A stretch of 64,000 nucleotides of DNA from Nitrospirota bacterium (GTDB taxonomy: Bacteria; Nitrospirota; 9FT-COMBO-42-15; HDB-SIOI813): NCBI GenBank assembly GCA_020851375.1, contig JADZCV010000045.1:1-64000 (forward strand). The letters run 5' to 3'. Position numbers and translations under genes: made by a program. Below, one piece after another: positions 18,167 through 25,010 of the stretch. The notes beneath the pieces are model-generated. The model was not told where the DNA came from and made no database searches. It saw only the letters and a list, made by a program, of their open reading frames with translations. Every line of letters begins with the position of its first letter. The stretch's first letter is position 1.

Positions 18167-18202
18167 ATTTGGGATTTTATTCCCATTTTAATGTCTTGTC
18201 AA
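18167..18202 (-). promoter_or_regulatory. DUF4382 promoter with the same operator as DUF6502
   Basis: TTGACA (18197-18202), 17 nt, TAAAAT (18174-18179). The plus-strand sequence ATTTGGGATTTTATTCCCA (18167-18185) matches the DUF6502 operator except at two central bases, and is again centred on the -10. The promoter overlaps the 3' end of the upstream phosphatase gene. Unlike DUF6502 it has a leader of about 35 nt with AGGAAAGGA. Confidence 0.75.
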
Positions 18203-18850
18203 GACATTTATTAGCTCACTCATTTTTTTAATTATCACATCACATCCTGCCTCTTCAAGCTCTTTCCTGCTGCGGAAACCATATTCAACACCAATTGTTG
18301 CAATACCTGCCTTCTTGCCGGCCTCGCAATCTACAGGACTGTCTCCTACAATAAGACTCCTCTCTCTCTCTACCCCTGTGTAAGAAATAACCTTCTCAAG
18401 AGGCTCAGGATCAGGTTTTCTGTTTGTGACAGAATCACCGCCAAGTACCATCCTGAAATACTTTATAATACCCAATTCAGTGAGTATCTTTTCTGAAAAT
18501 TTAGCAGGTTTATTTGTTACCACTGCCATAATCGTGTCTCTCTGACTAAAATATTCTATAGTCTCCATTACCCCAGGATAAATATACGTACTTACAACAC
18601 TGTGCCCCCAATAATACTCAAGGAACTTTACCCTTGCATATTCTATACGGTCTGCCCCTTCATCCGGCATCATCTTGCCAAGCAGTGACTTCACCCCCCA
18701 CCCAATCCCCTCTTTCACCTTCTCCGTGCTCACCTTCCCGTGCCCCAGATCAGCTATGGCCATATTTGCAGCCCATGCTATGTCCTCACTTGAATCTATT
18801 AATGTTCCATCGAGATCAAATATAATAAGGTCTGCAGTAATATTCTTCAC
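18188..18850 (-). CDS. gph: HAD-family phosphoglycolate phosphatase
   Basis: 220 residues, GTG start with GGGGGG about 3 nt upstream. FDLDGTLID holds the nucleophile Asp and acid/base Asp; VVTNKPAK is motif II (Thr); KPDPEPLEKV gives the Lys; GDSPVDCEAGKKAG is motif IV with the two metal-binding aspartates. The alpha-helical cap after motif I (SSEDIAWAANMAI...) is typical of Gph/PGP enzymes, which dephosphorylate 2-phosphoglycolate in the cytoplasm. Pyrophosphatase PpaX-like activity is the alternative. The stop codon lies within the DUF4382 promoter. Confidence 0.85.
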   Translation of the reverse strand: MKNITADLIIFDLDGTLIDSSEDIAWAANMAIADLGHGKVSTEKVKEGIGWGVKSLLGKMMPDEGADRIEYARVKFLEYYWGHSVVSTYIYPGVMETIEYFSQRDTIMAVVTNKPAKFSEKILTELGIIKYFRMVLGGDSVTNRKPDPEPLEKVISYTGVERERSLIVGDSPVDCEAGKKAGIATIGVEYGFRSRKELEEAGCDVIIKKMSELINVLTRH

Positions 18851-18976
18851 AATCCCCCCATTTTTTATTCGTCTGACTTTTTTTAAAATACACCATTCAG
18901 GTGATTTACACTACATTTTTTACATGCTACAGTGTTTATGAGATTGATTATCATTACCATTAGTAAGGAGGTGAGT

Positions 18977-19237
18977 ATGATGGAAAGATACATAATTGAG
19001 TCACCACACACAAAGGAGGAGTGTCTGAAGGCATTAGACGAAATGCTGTCAGAAGGACCATCTGTTCTTAGCAAGTTCGATTGGGGTTGTACTGCAGGGG
19101 ACCACACTGGCTATGCCATTATTAATGCAAACAGCGAAAATGAGGCAATGAATCTGGTTCCCCGATTTATCCGGAACAAGGCGCGCGTTGTCCGGGTAGA
19201 CAAATTTACCCCTGAGCAGATCAAATCCTTCCATTAA
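18977..19237 (+). CDS. Conserved-looking small protein of unknown function
   Basis: 86 residues starting MMERYIIESPHTKEE. AAGGAGGTGAG just upstream fixes the start at 18977 or the adjacent ATG at 18980. The alternation of strands and helices (RYIIESP, CLKALDEML, GYAIINAN, EAMNLVPRF, ARVVRVDKF) suggests a small ferredoxin-like alpha/beta fold. No family is recognised. It is a single-gene unit: it has its own ribosome binding site, a gene in the opposite direction before it and a strong terminator directly after it. Confidence 0.75.
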   Translation: MMERYIIESPHTKEECLKALDEMLSEGPSVLSKFDWGCTAGDHTGYAIINANSENEAMNLVPRFIRNKARVVRVDKFTPEQIKSFH

Positions 19238-19267
19238 TTTCATTCTGACACAACAATCCTTCCTTAT

Positions 19268-19306
19268 AACCCTTATCCCATATAATCCTGGGATAAGGGT
19301 TTTTTT
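19268..19306 (+). terminator. Strong intrinsic terminator
   Basis: AACCCTTATCCCA (19268-19280), 8-nt loop, TGGGATAAGGGTT (19289-19301), then a T tract to 19306. A perfect 13-bp stem that ends the transcript of the small gene before it. Confidence 0.9.
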
Positions 19307-19313
19307 ATGATTG

Positions 19314-19322
19314 TGATATAAT
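19314..19322 (+). promoter_or_regulatory. Extended -10 promoter of uspA
   Basis: TGaTATAAT directly after the terminator T tract, 31 nt before the ATG at 19354. No recognisable -35. The identical element precedes the AAA-M41 operon. Confidence 0.5.
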
Positions 19323-19353
19323 AACGTGTTTTACTGAAATCAGGAGTCACTGC

Positions 19354-19794
19354 ATGGAATATCGAATTGTTCTCTGTCCAATTGATACCCCGGAGCATTC
19401 TCACAAAGGGATAGATACTGCAATGTATCTTAGCAGGATTTCAGGGGCAAGACTTGTCCTGCTACATGTAGTTGAGAACTGGTACAGGTCTCAGTCATTT
19501 ACCACAAACTCGCCTGAGTGGACTGCAATCCACAAGGAGTGGCTGGATGAGGGCAGAAAACTGCTGGAAGATGCTGAGTCAGCGGTGCGCAAATCAGGGG
19601 TCAATAATGTGGAAACAGTCCTTGCAGAAGGGGACATATCGCACGAAATAATTGCTGAGGCTAAAAAAAGACGGGTTGACCTGATCGTAATGACAACTGA
19701 ACGCTACTCAGGGATTGAAAAATTATTTATAGGAAGTGTAACAGACAGGGTGACACGGAACACCCCCTGCCCTGTCTTACTGATAAACGAATAG
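19354..19794 (+). CDS. UspA-family universal stress protein
   Basis: 146 residues, AGGAG 8 nt before the ATG. YRIVLCPIDTPEHS opens the Usp fold; VDLIVMTTERYSG, KLFIGSVTDRVTRNTPCPVLLI closes it. GS of the ATP motif is kept but the preceding G-x2-G is replaced (TTERYS), so ATP binding is doubtful. The segment TTNSPEWTAIHKEWLDEG is shared with the Usp proteins of both nitrate modules. It is transcribed alone from an extended -10 promoter and converges with the FmdB gene. Confidence 0.88.
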   Translation: MEYRIVLCPIDTPEHSHKGIDTAMYLSRISGARLVLLHVVENWYRSQSFTTNSPEWTAIHKEWLDEGRKLLEDAESAVRKSGVNNVETVLAEGDISHEIIAEAKKRRVDLIVMTTERYSGIEKLFIGSVTDRVTRNTPCPVLLINE

Positions 19795-19812
19795 TAATCA
19801 GCCGGCGCATAT

Positions 19813-20037
19813 TTAAACCATGCCGCACTGGCCGCGTCCCGGGGATTCACAAGACCCGCATGGTGAGGGAGGCATGTCTCCGGATCTGCCATGAGAAACC
19901 GATGCGGCAAATACTGAAAACTGCTTTTTTACGCGTTCACTACCGCAATTAACACAGGCAGTCTGAATGTTTGTTTGTGAGACAAGCCTTTCAAACAGCG
20001 CCCCGCAATCCTCACACTTATACTCATACAATGGCAT
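19813..20037 (-). CDS. FmdB-type zinc ribbon protein
   Basis: 74 residues from the ATG at 20037, immediately preceded by GGAAGG within GAGGAGGTTGGAAGG. MPLYEYKCEDCGALFE and ACVNCGSERVKKQFSVF form a CxxC...CxxC zinc ribbon of the FmdB_N (CxxC_CXXC_SSSS) family, proposed as regulators or chaperones in formamidase and other systems. The tail is Cys/Gly/Pro-rich (PCGSCESPGRGQCGMV), which may bind additional metal. No functional partner is adjacent. Confidence 0.85.
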   Translation of the reverse strand: MPLYEYKCEDCGALFERLVSQTNIQTACVNCGSERVKKQFSVFAASVSHGRSGDMPPSPCGSCESPGRGQCGMV

Positions 20038-20152
20038 CCTTCCAACCTCCTCTGATGAACCTGATATTAGCACCGCAGAAAGCGTTTTGTCAATTTACCT
20101 GTATACCGCCTCATAATGGCTATTGATTTTTTCAGATTACTATGATAAGAAC

Positions 20153-20182
20153 TTGACTAATCAAACTCTTTTTCTATATACA
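20153..20182 (+). promoter_or_regulatory. Leaderless-type promoter of nth
   Basis: TTGACT (20153-20158), 18-nt spacer, TATACA (20177-20182), then 6 nt to the ATG at 20189. No Shine-Dalgarno sequence. Confidence 0.55.
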
Positions 20183-20188
20183 AATACC

Positions 20189-20821
20189 ATGACTGGCCGT
20201 GATAAGGTTTTAGAAATTATCAAACGTCTGAAACTCAAATATCCAAAGGCTGGCACTTCTCTCAATTTCAGCACGCCTTTTGAAATCCTTGCGGCCACAA
20301 TCCTCTCTGCCCAGACTACAGACAATCACGTCAACAAAATCACCGGTGAACTTTTTAAGAAATACCGTTCAATAAAGGATTTCTCAGAGACCTCATTGGA
20401 ATCCCTGCAAAAAGATGTACGCTCTGTAAATTTCTATAAGACTAAGGCAAAGAATATTCAGGCGGCTGCAACATTGATTATAGACAGGTTCAGGGGTAAT
20501 GTACCAAAGACCATGAAGGAACTTACTATCCTGCCAGGCGTTGCCCGAAAGACCGCCAACATAGTCCTTTATAATGCGTACGGGATAAACGAGGGTATTG
20601 CCGTGGATACCCATGTTAAAAGGGTCTCGTTCAGGCTCGGCCTAACAAAATATGAGGATCCCGTAAAGATAGAAATGGATCTGATGAATATTACAGAAAA
20701 ACAGGAATGGGGACATTTATCTCATCTGCTGATATTTCACGGCAGGGCTGTTTGTATGGCTAAAAAACCAAAACACAATGAGTGTGCACTCTATGACATT
20801 TGTCCGTCTAATGGGATGTGA
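20189..20821 (+). CDS. nth: Endonuclease III with a Cys-to-His change in its iron-sulfur loop
   Basis: 210 residues. LSAQTTDNHVNKIT, the helix-hairpin-helix LPGVARKTANIV with catalytic Lys, and GIAVDTHVKRVS with catalytic Asp identify a bifunctional DNA glycosylase/AP lyase for oxidised pyrimidines. The C-terminal [4Fe-4S] loop should be C-x6-C-x2-C-x5-C; here it reads C-MAKKPK-H-NE-C-ALYDI-C, so the second ligand is His. The start at 20189 is preferred over an upstream TTG because a promoter lies between them. cobO follows 3 nt after the stop. Confidence 0.88.
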   Translation: MTGRDKVLEIIKRLKLKYPKAGTSLNFSTPFEILAATILSAQTTDNHVNKITGELFKKYRSIKDFSETSLESLQKDVRSVNFYKTKAKNIQAAATLIIDRFRGNVPKTMKELTILPGVARKTANIVLYNAYGINEGIAVDTHVKRVSFRLGLTKYEDPVKIEMDLMNITEKQEWGHLSHLLIFHGRAVCMAKKPKHNECALYDICPSNGM

Positions 20822-20824
20822 TAA

Positions 20825-21376
20825 TTGAAAGTTCTTGAGCCACTGAAAAAGACAGGACTTGTCATAGTTATTACAGGCAGCGGTAAAGGCAAGACTACAT
20901 CAGCCCTTGGCATTGCGTTAAGGGCCGCCGGCCATAACATGAAGGTTTGTATAATATGTTTTATTAAAGGAGATATGTATTCCGGCGAGTTTGACGGTAT
21001 AAAGCGATTAGCCCCTGAGGTTGAATTACATGTGACAGGAAAAGGCTTTTTAGCTATAATTGAAAGTCCATATACCTTTGAGGAGCACAGAGAAAGCGCA
21101 CAAAAGGGATTGCAGCTGGCTCTGGATAAAATGATCTCCGGGGGTTTCGACATTCTGATACTTGACGAGATCAACAATGCCGTAGAACTTGGCCTTGTTG
21201 ATCTTCAGCAAGTCATAGGGTTAATTAACAGCAAACCAAAACTGATGCATCTGATACTTACAGGCCGGGATGCCTGCCAGGAGGTGATTGAGAAGGCACA
21301 TACAGTTACAGAGATGAAGGACATCAAGCACGCTTTTAAAACCGGGATTGAGCCCCAAAAAGGTATAGATTATTAG
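20825..21376 (+). CDS. cobO: Cob(I)alamin adenosyltransferase, CobO/BtuR type
   Basis: 183 residues, apparent TTG start 3 nt after nth. GLVIVITGSGKGKTTSALG is the reversed-orientation P loop of the CobA/CobO/BtuR family, and DILILDEINNAV is Walker B. SPYTFEEHRESAQ and ILTGRDACQEVIEKAHTVTEMK match the rest of the family. It transfers the adenosyl group of ATP to cob(I)alamin or cobyrinic acid a,c-diamide. No other cobalamin gene or cobalamin riboswitch is nearby, so salvage rather than synthesis is the safer reading. Confidence 0.85.
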   Translation: MKVLEPLKKTGLVIVITGSGKGKTTSALGIALRAAGHNMKVCIICFIKGDMYSGEFDGIKRLAPEVELHVTGKGFLAIIESPYTFEEHRESAQKGLQLALDKMISGGFDILILDEINNAVELGLVDLQQVIGLINSKPKLMHLILTGRDACQEVIEKAHTVTEMKDIKHAFKTGIEPQKGIDY

Positions 21377-21412
21377 TCCTGACATTGATATAGTTTATAA
21401 GGAGGGTTTACT

Positions 21413-21657
21413 ATGAGTCTATTAGATAATGTATTAGAGTCAATAGGTGTTACAGACACCCCTTCAAAGGTCATTGAAAACCCGTCTGAGACATTCTCAG
21501 GCACGCCGATTTCGCCTATAAAGTTTGGCATGCCAAAGGAGATAGAATCTATCTGTCCTGAATGCAAGGTATCACTTAGGTACTGAAAGAGAAGATAATT
21601 TCCGAAGGAAGGCCCAGGGAAGTTGAGATATTTGCAAAAAAGACGGGTATTGAGTGA
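21413..21657 (+). pseudogene. Small Cys-containing gene, apparently frameshifted
   Basis: The first frame (21413-21586, 57 codons) starts MSLLDNVLESIG after AAGGAGGGTTTACT and ends ICPECKVSLRY-stop. A frame one base back begins at CTG (21583) and runs LKEKIISEGRPREVEIFAKK to 21657. Restoring one C in TAC-TGA gives a continuous 81-residue protein with a CxxC. This looks like a one-base deletion, a sequencing error, or a -1 frameshift site. No family is recognised. It lies between cobO and the AAA-M41 operon. Confidence 0.5.
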
Positions 21658-21677
21658 TGATAATGTTGAGGCAGTTG

Positions 21678-21686
21678 TGATATAAT
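21678..21686 (+). promoter_or_regulatory. Extended -10 promoter of the AAA-M41 operon
   Basis: TGaTATAAT, 9 nt before the ATG at 21696, with no ribosome binding site between. A start site about 7 nt after the -10 leaves a leader of 2-3 nt, that is, a practically leaderless mRNA. Confidence 0.5.
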
Positions 21687-21695
21687 GAGATTATC

Positions 21696-23846
21696 ATGAA
21701 TGCGAAAGAATTTAAGAATGAAATAAAGATTCACGTTGAAGCAAGATATCCTGTGCTATGGCTTGTTTCCTTCGAGGAGCGCAGGGTAGAGAAACTTCTT
21801 GAAGGCCTGGCCGCTGAAACTGACTTCAAATACTGGTGCTGGTCTGTATCAAGGGGGCTGTACAGCGGTGAAAAAAAGAAGTGGGAGGCACTCGGCAGGG
21901 AAAAGGTACTGACGACGATTGAAGAGAAAATAGCAAAGAGCCAGAATGATAATAATCTCTTCCTGCTGAAAGACATATCAGGATATTTTAACTCACACGA
22001 ATTTCTAAGAAAATTCAGGGACTTGCCTGCTATTATAGAAGAGAACCACCCCCTGAACACAGTATGCATCCTGTCACCTACCCTGACAGAGATTCCACCT
22101 GAGCTGGAAGAGGATATCGTGGTAATTGAGTTGTCGCTTCCTGACTATGATGAGATTGAGGAGATGGTCACAACGACCTTTGGGAAACTTATTCCTGAGA
22201 AATGGTATCCTTCAACGAGGGCAATATTGTACAAGTCCCTTCAGGGACTTTCGATGGATAACATTCGAAGGGTTGTCAGAAAGGCTATCACGCGGAATAA
22301 CGGTAAACTTACAGAAGACTGCATAACATTCATCCAGGAAGAGAAGCAGCAGATTATCAAAAAACAGAAGACACTCGATTACTATACACATAAGGAAACA
22401 ATTGAGCATATTGGCGGCCTTGGAGAAATCAAGAAGTGGTTCATTGAAAGGGAGCATGTATTCCGCCTTAGCAAGGAGAGGATTGACACACTCGGCCTTG
22501 ACATCCCAAGGGGACTTATGCTTATCGGCGTTCCAGGATCAGGTAAAAGCCTTTGCTGCAAGGCCCTTGCCGGAATATGGAACCTGCCGCTGCTTAGACT
22601 CGATGTTGGAAGATTATTTGGATCAACAGTCGGTGAGTCTGAAAAGAATATCAGAAAATGCATCCAGCTTGCAGAGGCTGTAAGCCCCTGCATCCTCTGG
22701 ATTGATGAGATAGACAAGGCATTTGGCGGAGTGGGAGGCTATCAGGGTGATTCAGGTACGCAGCTTAGGGTATTTGGGACATTTGTTACCTGGCTGCAGG
22801 AAAAAGAAAAACCTGTTTTTGTTATAGCAACGGCAAATGAGCCAAAAAACCTGCCTCCTGAGTTGTGGCGCAAAGGAAGATATGATGAGGTCTTTTTTGT
22901 AGACCTGCCAAGTGTCGAGGAGAGGGAAGAAATATTCAAGATACACATGGAGAACCGTGGACAGAAGACAACACCGTCTGATTTAAGGGAATATGCACAG
23001 AATAGTCACGGATACACGGGTGCCGAGATTGAGCAGGCTGTGAAAGATTCCATTGTGACGACCTTTAACAGGCTGCATGAGGGTAAGGCGGGTGAAGATG
23101 CTGAAGTGATGGTCAGCGAACTGTCAGGCCTTGATGTAAACAAGGCTACGGTTCTTGCTTCCGTCAGGAGCATAACGCCCCTTTCAATCCTGAAAAAGGA
23201 AGAGATAGACGAGCTTAGAAAATGGAGTCACAGGAGGGCAAGGCCTGCCTCACGCTCCCTCTTCCTGCAACGTGTGGAAAATCTTGGTGAACAGGAAAAG
23301 AGGAATATCGCCATACACGAGGCTTCTCACACTATCATGATGTGGCACCATTTCAGAAAGACTCCTGTTTTTATCAGTCTGGACACATATAAGGATTACA
23401 CTGTCTACCTGCCCCTTACAGATTCAATGGAACATACCTTTACCAAGAAAGAGCTCGAGAAAGAGATCGGGATCATACTTGCAGGCATGGTCGCTGAAGA
23501 GGAGCTTATTGGAAATGACTCCAAGACAGTTGGCGCATCACATGACCTTATTGCGGCTACGGTTATCGCAAGGAAGATGGTCGTTGAATTCGGATTTGGT
23601 GACATAATAAGAAATACAAGCCTTTTGGCATTGCAGGACTTTGCACTGACATCAGGCAAGGAAATATTTGACGATGTACAAAGAATATTGGAAAATGCAA
23701 AGGCAGAGACAGAAGCTGTAATCAAGAGAAACCGGGACGTTCTCATGAGCCTCGTTGCAGAACTTGAAAAAGAGGTGCTGCTGAATGGTGAGGCTCTGGG
23801 TAAGTTTTTCAGCTATCATCACGTAGTGGACAAAATGGGCGTTTGA
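21696..23846 (+). CDS. Ycf46-like AAA+ ATPase fused to an FtsH-type M41 peptidase
   Basis: 716 residues, no membrane helix. Residues 1-230 are the Ycf46-type N-terminal domain. AAA+ core: HIGGLGEIKKWF (238-249), Walker A GVPGSGKS (278-285), RLDVGRLFGSTVGESE, Walker B ILWIDEID (333-340), sensor ATANEP (378-383), WRKGRYDE (391-397). From about 500 the sequence turns into an FtsH-like M41 peptidase: HEASH (541-545, zinc motif HExxH), AGMVAEEELIG, and GASHDLIAATVIARKMV, where Asp617 aligns with the third zinc ligand of FtsH. Unlike FtsH it is soluble. First gene of the operon with DUF1257, DUF2997, radical SAM and Hsp70-like genes. Probably an ATP-driven cytosolic protease; substrate unknown. Confidence 0.85.
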   Translation: MNAKEFKNEIKIHVEARYPVLWLVSFEERRVEKLLEGLAAETDFKYWCWSVSRGLYSGEKKKWEALGREKVLTTIEEKIAKSQNDNNLFLLKDISGYFNSHEFLRKFRDLPAIIEENHPLNTVCILSPTLTEIPPELEEDIVVIELSLPDYDEIEEMVTTTFGKLIPEKWYPSTRAILYKSLQGLSMDNIRRVVRKAITRNNGKLTEDCITFIQEEKQQIIKKQKTLDYYTHKETIEHIGGLGEIKKWFIEREHVFRLSKERIDTLGLDIPRGLMLIGVPGSGKSLCCKALAGIWNLPLLRLDVGRLFGSTVGESEKNIRKCIQLAEAVSPCILWIDEIDKAFGGVGGYQGDSGTQLRVFGTFVTWLQEKEKPVFVIATANEPKNLPPELWRKGRYDEVFFVDLPSVEEREEIFKIHMENRGQKTTPSDLREYAQNSHGYTGAEIEQAVKDSIVTTFNRLHEGKAGEDAEVMVSELSGLDVNKATVLASVRSITPLSILKKEEIDELRKWSHRRARPASRSLFLQRVENLGEQEKRNIAIHEASHTIMMWHHFRKTPVFISLDTYKDYTVYLPLTDSMEHTFTKKELEKEIGIILAGMVAEEELIGNDSKTVGASHDLIAATVIARKMVVEFGFGDIIRNTSLLALQDFALTSGKEIFDDVQRILENAKAETEAVIKRNRDVLMSLVAELEKEVLLNGEALGKFFSYHHVVDKMGV

Positions 23847-23847
23847 T

Positions 23848-24189
23848 ATGTCATTTTATTGCGTAATAAAGACTGAATTATCCAGAAAGAAATATGTCAT
23901 CGCCGCCCTTGCAGAGATGCAGAGGAAGGGCGAGATTACGAACTATTCAGTAAGTCAGACTAAGGACAAGATTGAGGTTGACAGGGATGGCGAGGTGGTT
24001 ACAGTATCAAGGACAAAGGAAGCTGCCAACTACGAGATTGGCGGAATCTCCCGTCCGGCACGGGAAATCAGTGACAGGATAAAACAGTTGTACGCCTATG
24101 AATCTATTAAAGACAACCTGCCGCTTGACTTCGAGATCTCAAAGGAAACGGAAGAGGCAGGGGAAATACATATAACGCTTAAGGGATGA
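23848..24189 (+). CDS. DUF1257 (Ycf35-like) protein
   Basis: 113 residues, starting 1 nt after the AAA-M41 stop. MSFYCVIKTELSRKKYVIAALAEM through EVVTVSRTKEAANYEIGG and ISDRIKQLYAYESI matches DUF1257, the family of plastid and cyanobacterial Ycf35. The family has no assigned function. Pairing with a Ycf46-like ATPase recalls plastid genomes, where both families occur as unassigned conserved frames. Soluble, mixed alpha/beta. Likely a partner or substrate adaptor of the operon's machine (inference). Confidence 0.8.
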   Translation: MSFYCVIKTELSRKKYVIAALAEMQRKGEITNYSVSQTKDKIEVDRDGEVVTVSRTKEAANYEIGGISRPAREISDRIKQLYAYESIKDNLPLDFEISKETEEAGEIHITLKG

Positions 24190-24236
24190 ATGTGTAAACA
24201 GACGGAAGGTAGATAGGCAGAAGACTGAAGGTAGTA

Positions 24237-24425
24237 ATGATGGACAGGCAAATAAAAATAAAGATTACTAAAGACGGAAAGGTTGAGGTGGACTCGTCAG
24301 TATTTAAGGATTGCATGGATGTCGCAGACAAGCTGAAAGATCTTCTTGGAAGTGTTGAAAAGATTGATGTAAAGGATGAGACTGAAATTGCCCTTGAAAA
24401 GAAATTGAAGGTCGAGAGGGAATAG
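24237..24425 (+). CDS. DUF2997 small protein
   Basis: 62 residues. IKIKITKDGKVEVDSSVFKDCMDVADKL, then LLGSVEKIDVKDE, fits DUF2997, a family of about 60-70 residues with strand-strand-helix character. AAGG is 8 nt before the first ATG; an adjacent second ATG is also possible. It lies 47 nt after the DUF1257 gene; the gap contains an imperfect direct repeat of a CAGACGGAAGGTAG-like unit. Function unknown; conserved neighbour of DUF1257 genes in other bacteria as far as I recall. Confidence 0.75.
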   Translation: MMDRQIKIKITKDGKVEVDSSVFKDCMDVADKLKDLLGSVEKIDVKDETEIALEKKLKVERE

Positions 24426-24446
24426 TATAGTCAATAGACTGTTCAA

Positions 24447-25010
24447 ATGAACTATGAAGTCATCATTAATGTACATTCCATAATACCTGTATCCTGCATA
24501 AACGGCCCGGGAAAAAGGATGGTCGTATTCTTTCAGGGTTGCAACAACAAATGTCCCGGATGCTTTAATCCGGATACGCATGCGTTCGTAAAAAAAACCG
24601 GATATTCTCCCAAATCTCTTATAGGAAAGTATTTTCGCGCTGGCATTGAGGGATTAACTGTCAGCGGCGGCGAACCATTCTACCAGCGGAGGGGGCTCTT
24701 GCAGCTTCTCATATCAGCCAGGGAGGATTATGGACTTTCAACTGTTGTATATACCGGATTCTCCTATGAAAGGCTTTCTGCATCGCCCCCCGCCAGGGCA
24801 ATCTTAAAATACACTGATGTACTTGTGGATGGCAGGTTTGAGATTGCAGGGAAAGAGCCTACGATGCTGGCCCGTGGCTCGACAAATCAGAGATTTCATT
24901 TTCTGAGTGATAAATACACGGAAGCAGATTTTGTCATGGATGGAAAAATTGAAATGATAATAGCTCCGGACGGGACAATTACCCAGACGGGTTTCAGCAA
25001 GGTGGCTTGA
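24447..25010 (+). CDS. NrdG-like radical SAM activating enzyme
   Basis: 187 residues. FFQGCNNKCPGCFNP carries the CX3CX2C cluster motif, and LTVSGGEPF is the SAM-binding GGE motif; IIAPDGTI is near the C-terminus. The N-terminus (VIINVHSIIPVSCINGPGKRMVVF) resembles anaerobic ribonucleotide reductase activases. No NrdD or other glycyl-radical enzyme gene is in the window, so its radical target is probably not NrdD; a protein of this operon is a more likely partner (inference). It starts 21 nt after DUF2997 and its stop overlaps the next ATG by one base (TGATG). Confidence 0.85.
   Translation: MNYEVIINVHSIIPVSCINGPGKRMVVFFQGCNNKCPGCFNPDTHAFVKKTGYSPKSLIGKYFRAGIEGLTVSGGEPFYQRRGLLQLLISAREDYGLSTVVYTGFSYERLSASPPARAILKYTDVLVDGRFEIAGKEPTMLARGSTNQRFHFLSDKYTEADFVMDGKIEMIIAPDGTITQTGFSKVA

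Noticed and set aside
18935-18965. Fur-box-like GATTATCATTA before the small gene at 18977
   Set aside because: Only one half site matches and the inverted half is missing.
19281-19286. TATAAT in the loop of the terminator at 19268-19306
   Set aside because: It lies in the hairpin loop without a -35; the extended -10 at 19314 is better placed for uspA.
24447-25010. NrdG activating anaerobic ribonucleotide reductase
   Set aside because: No NrdD in the window and the gene is embedded in the AAA-M41 operon; only the family resemblance is kept.
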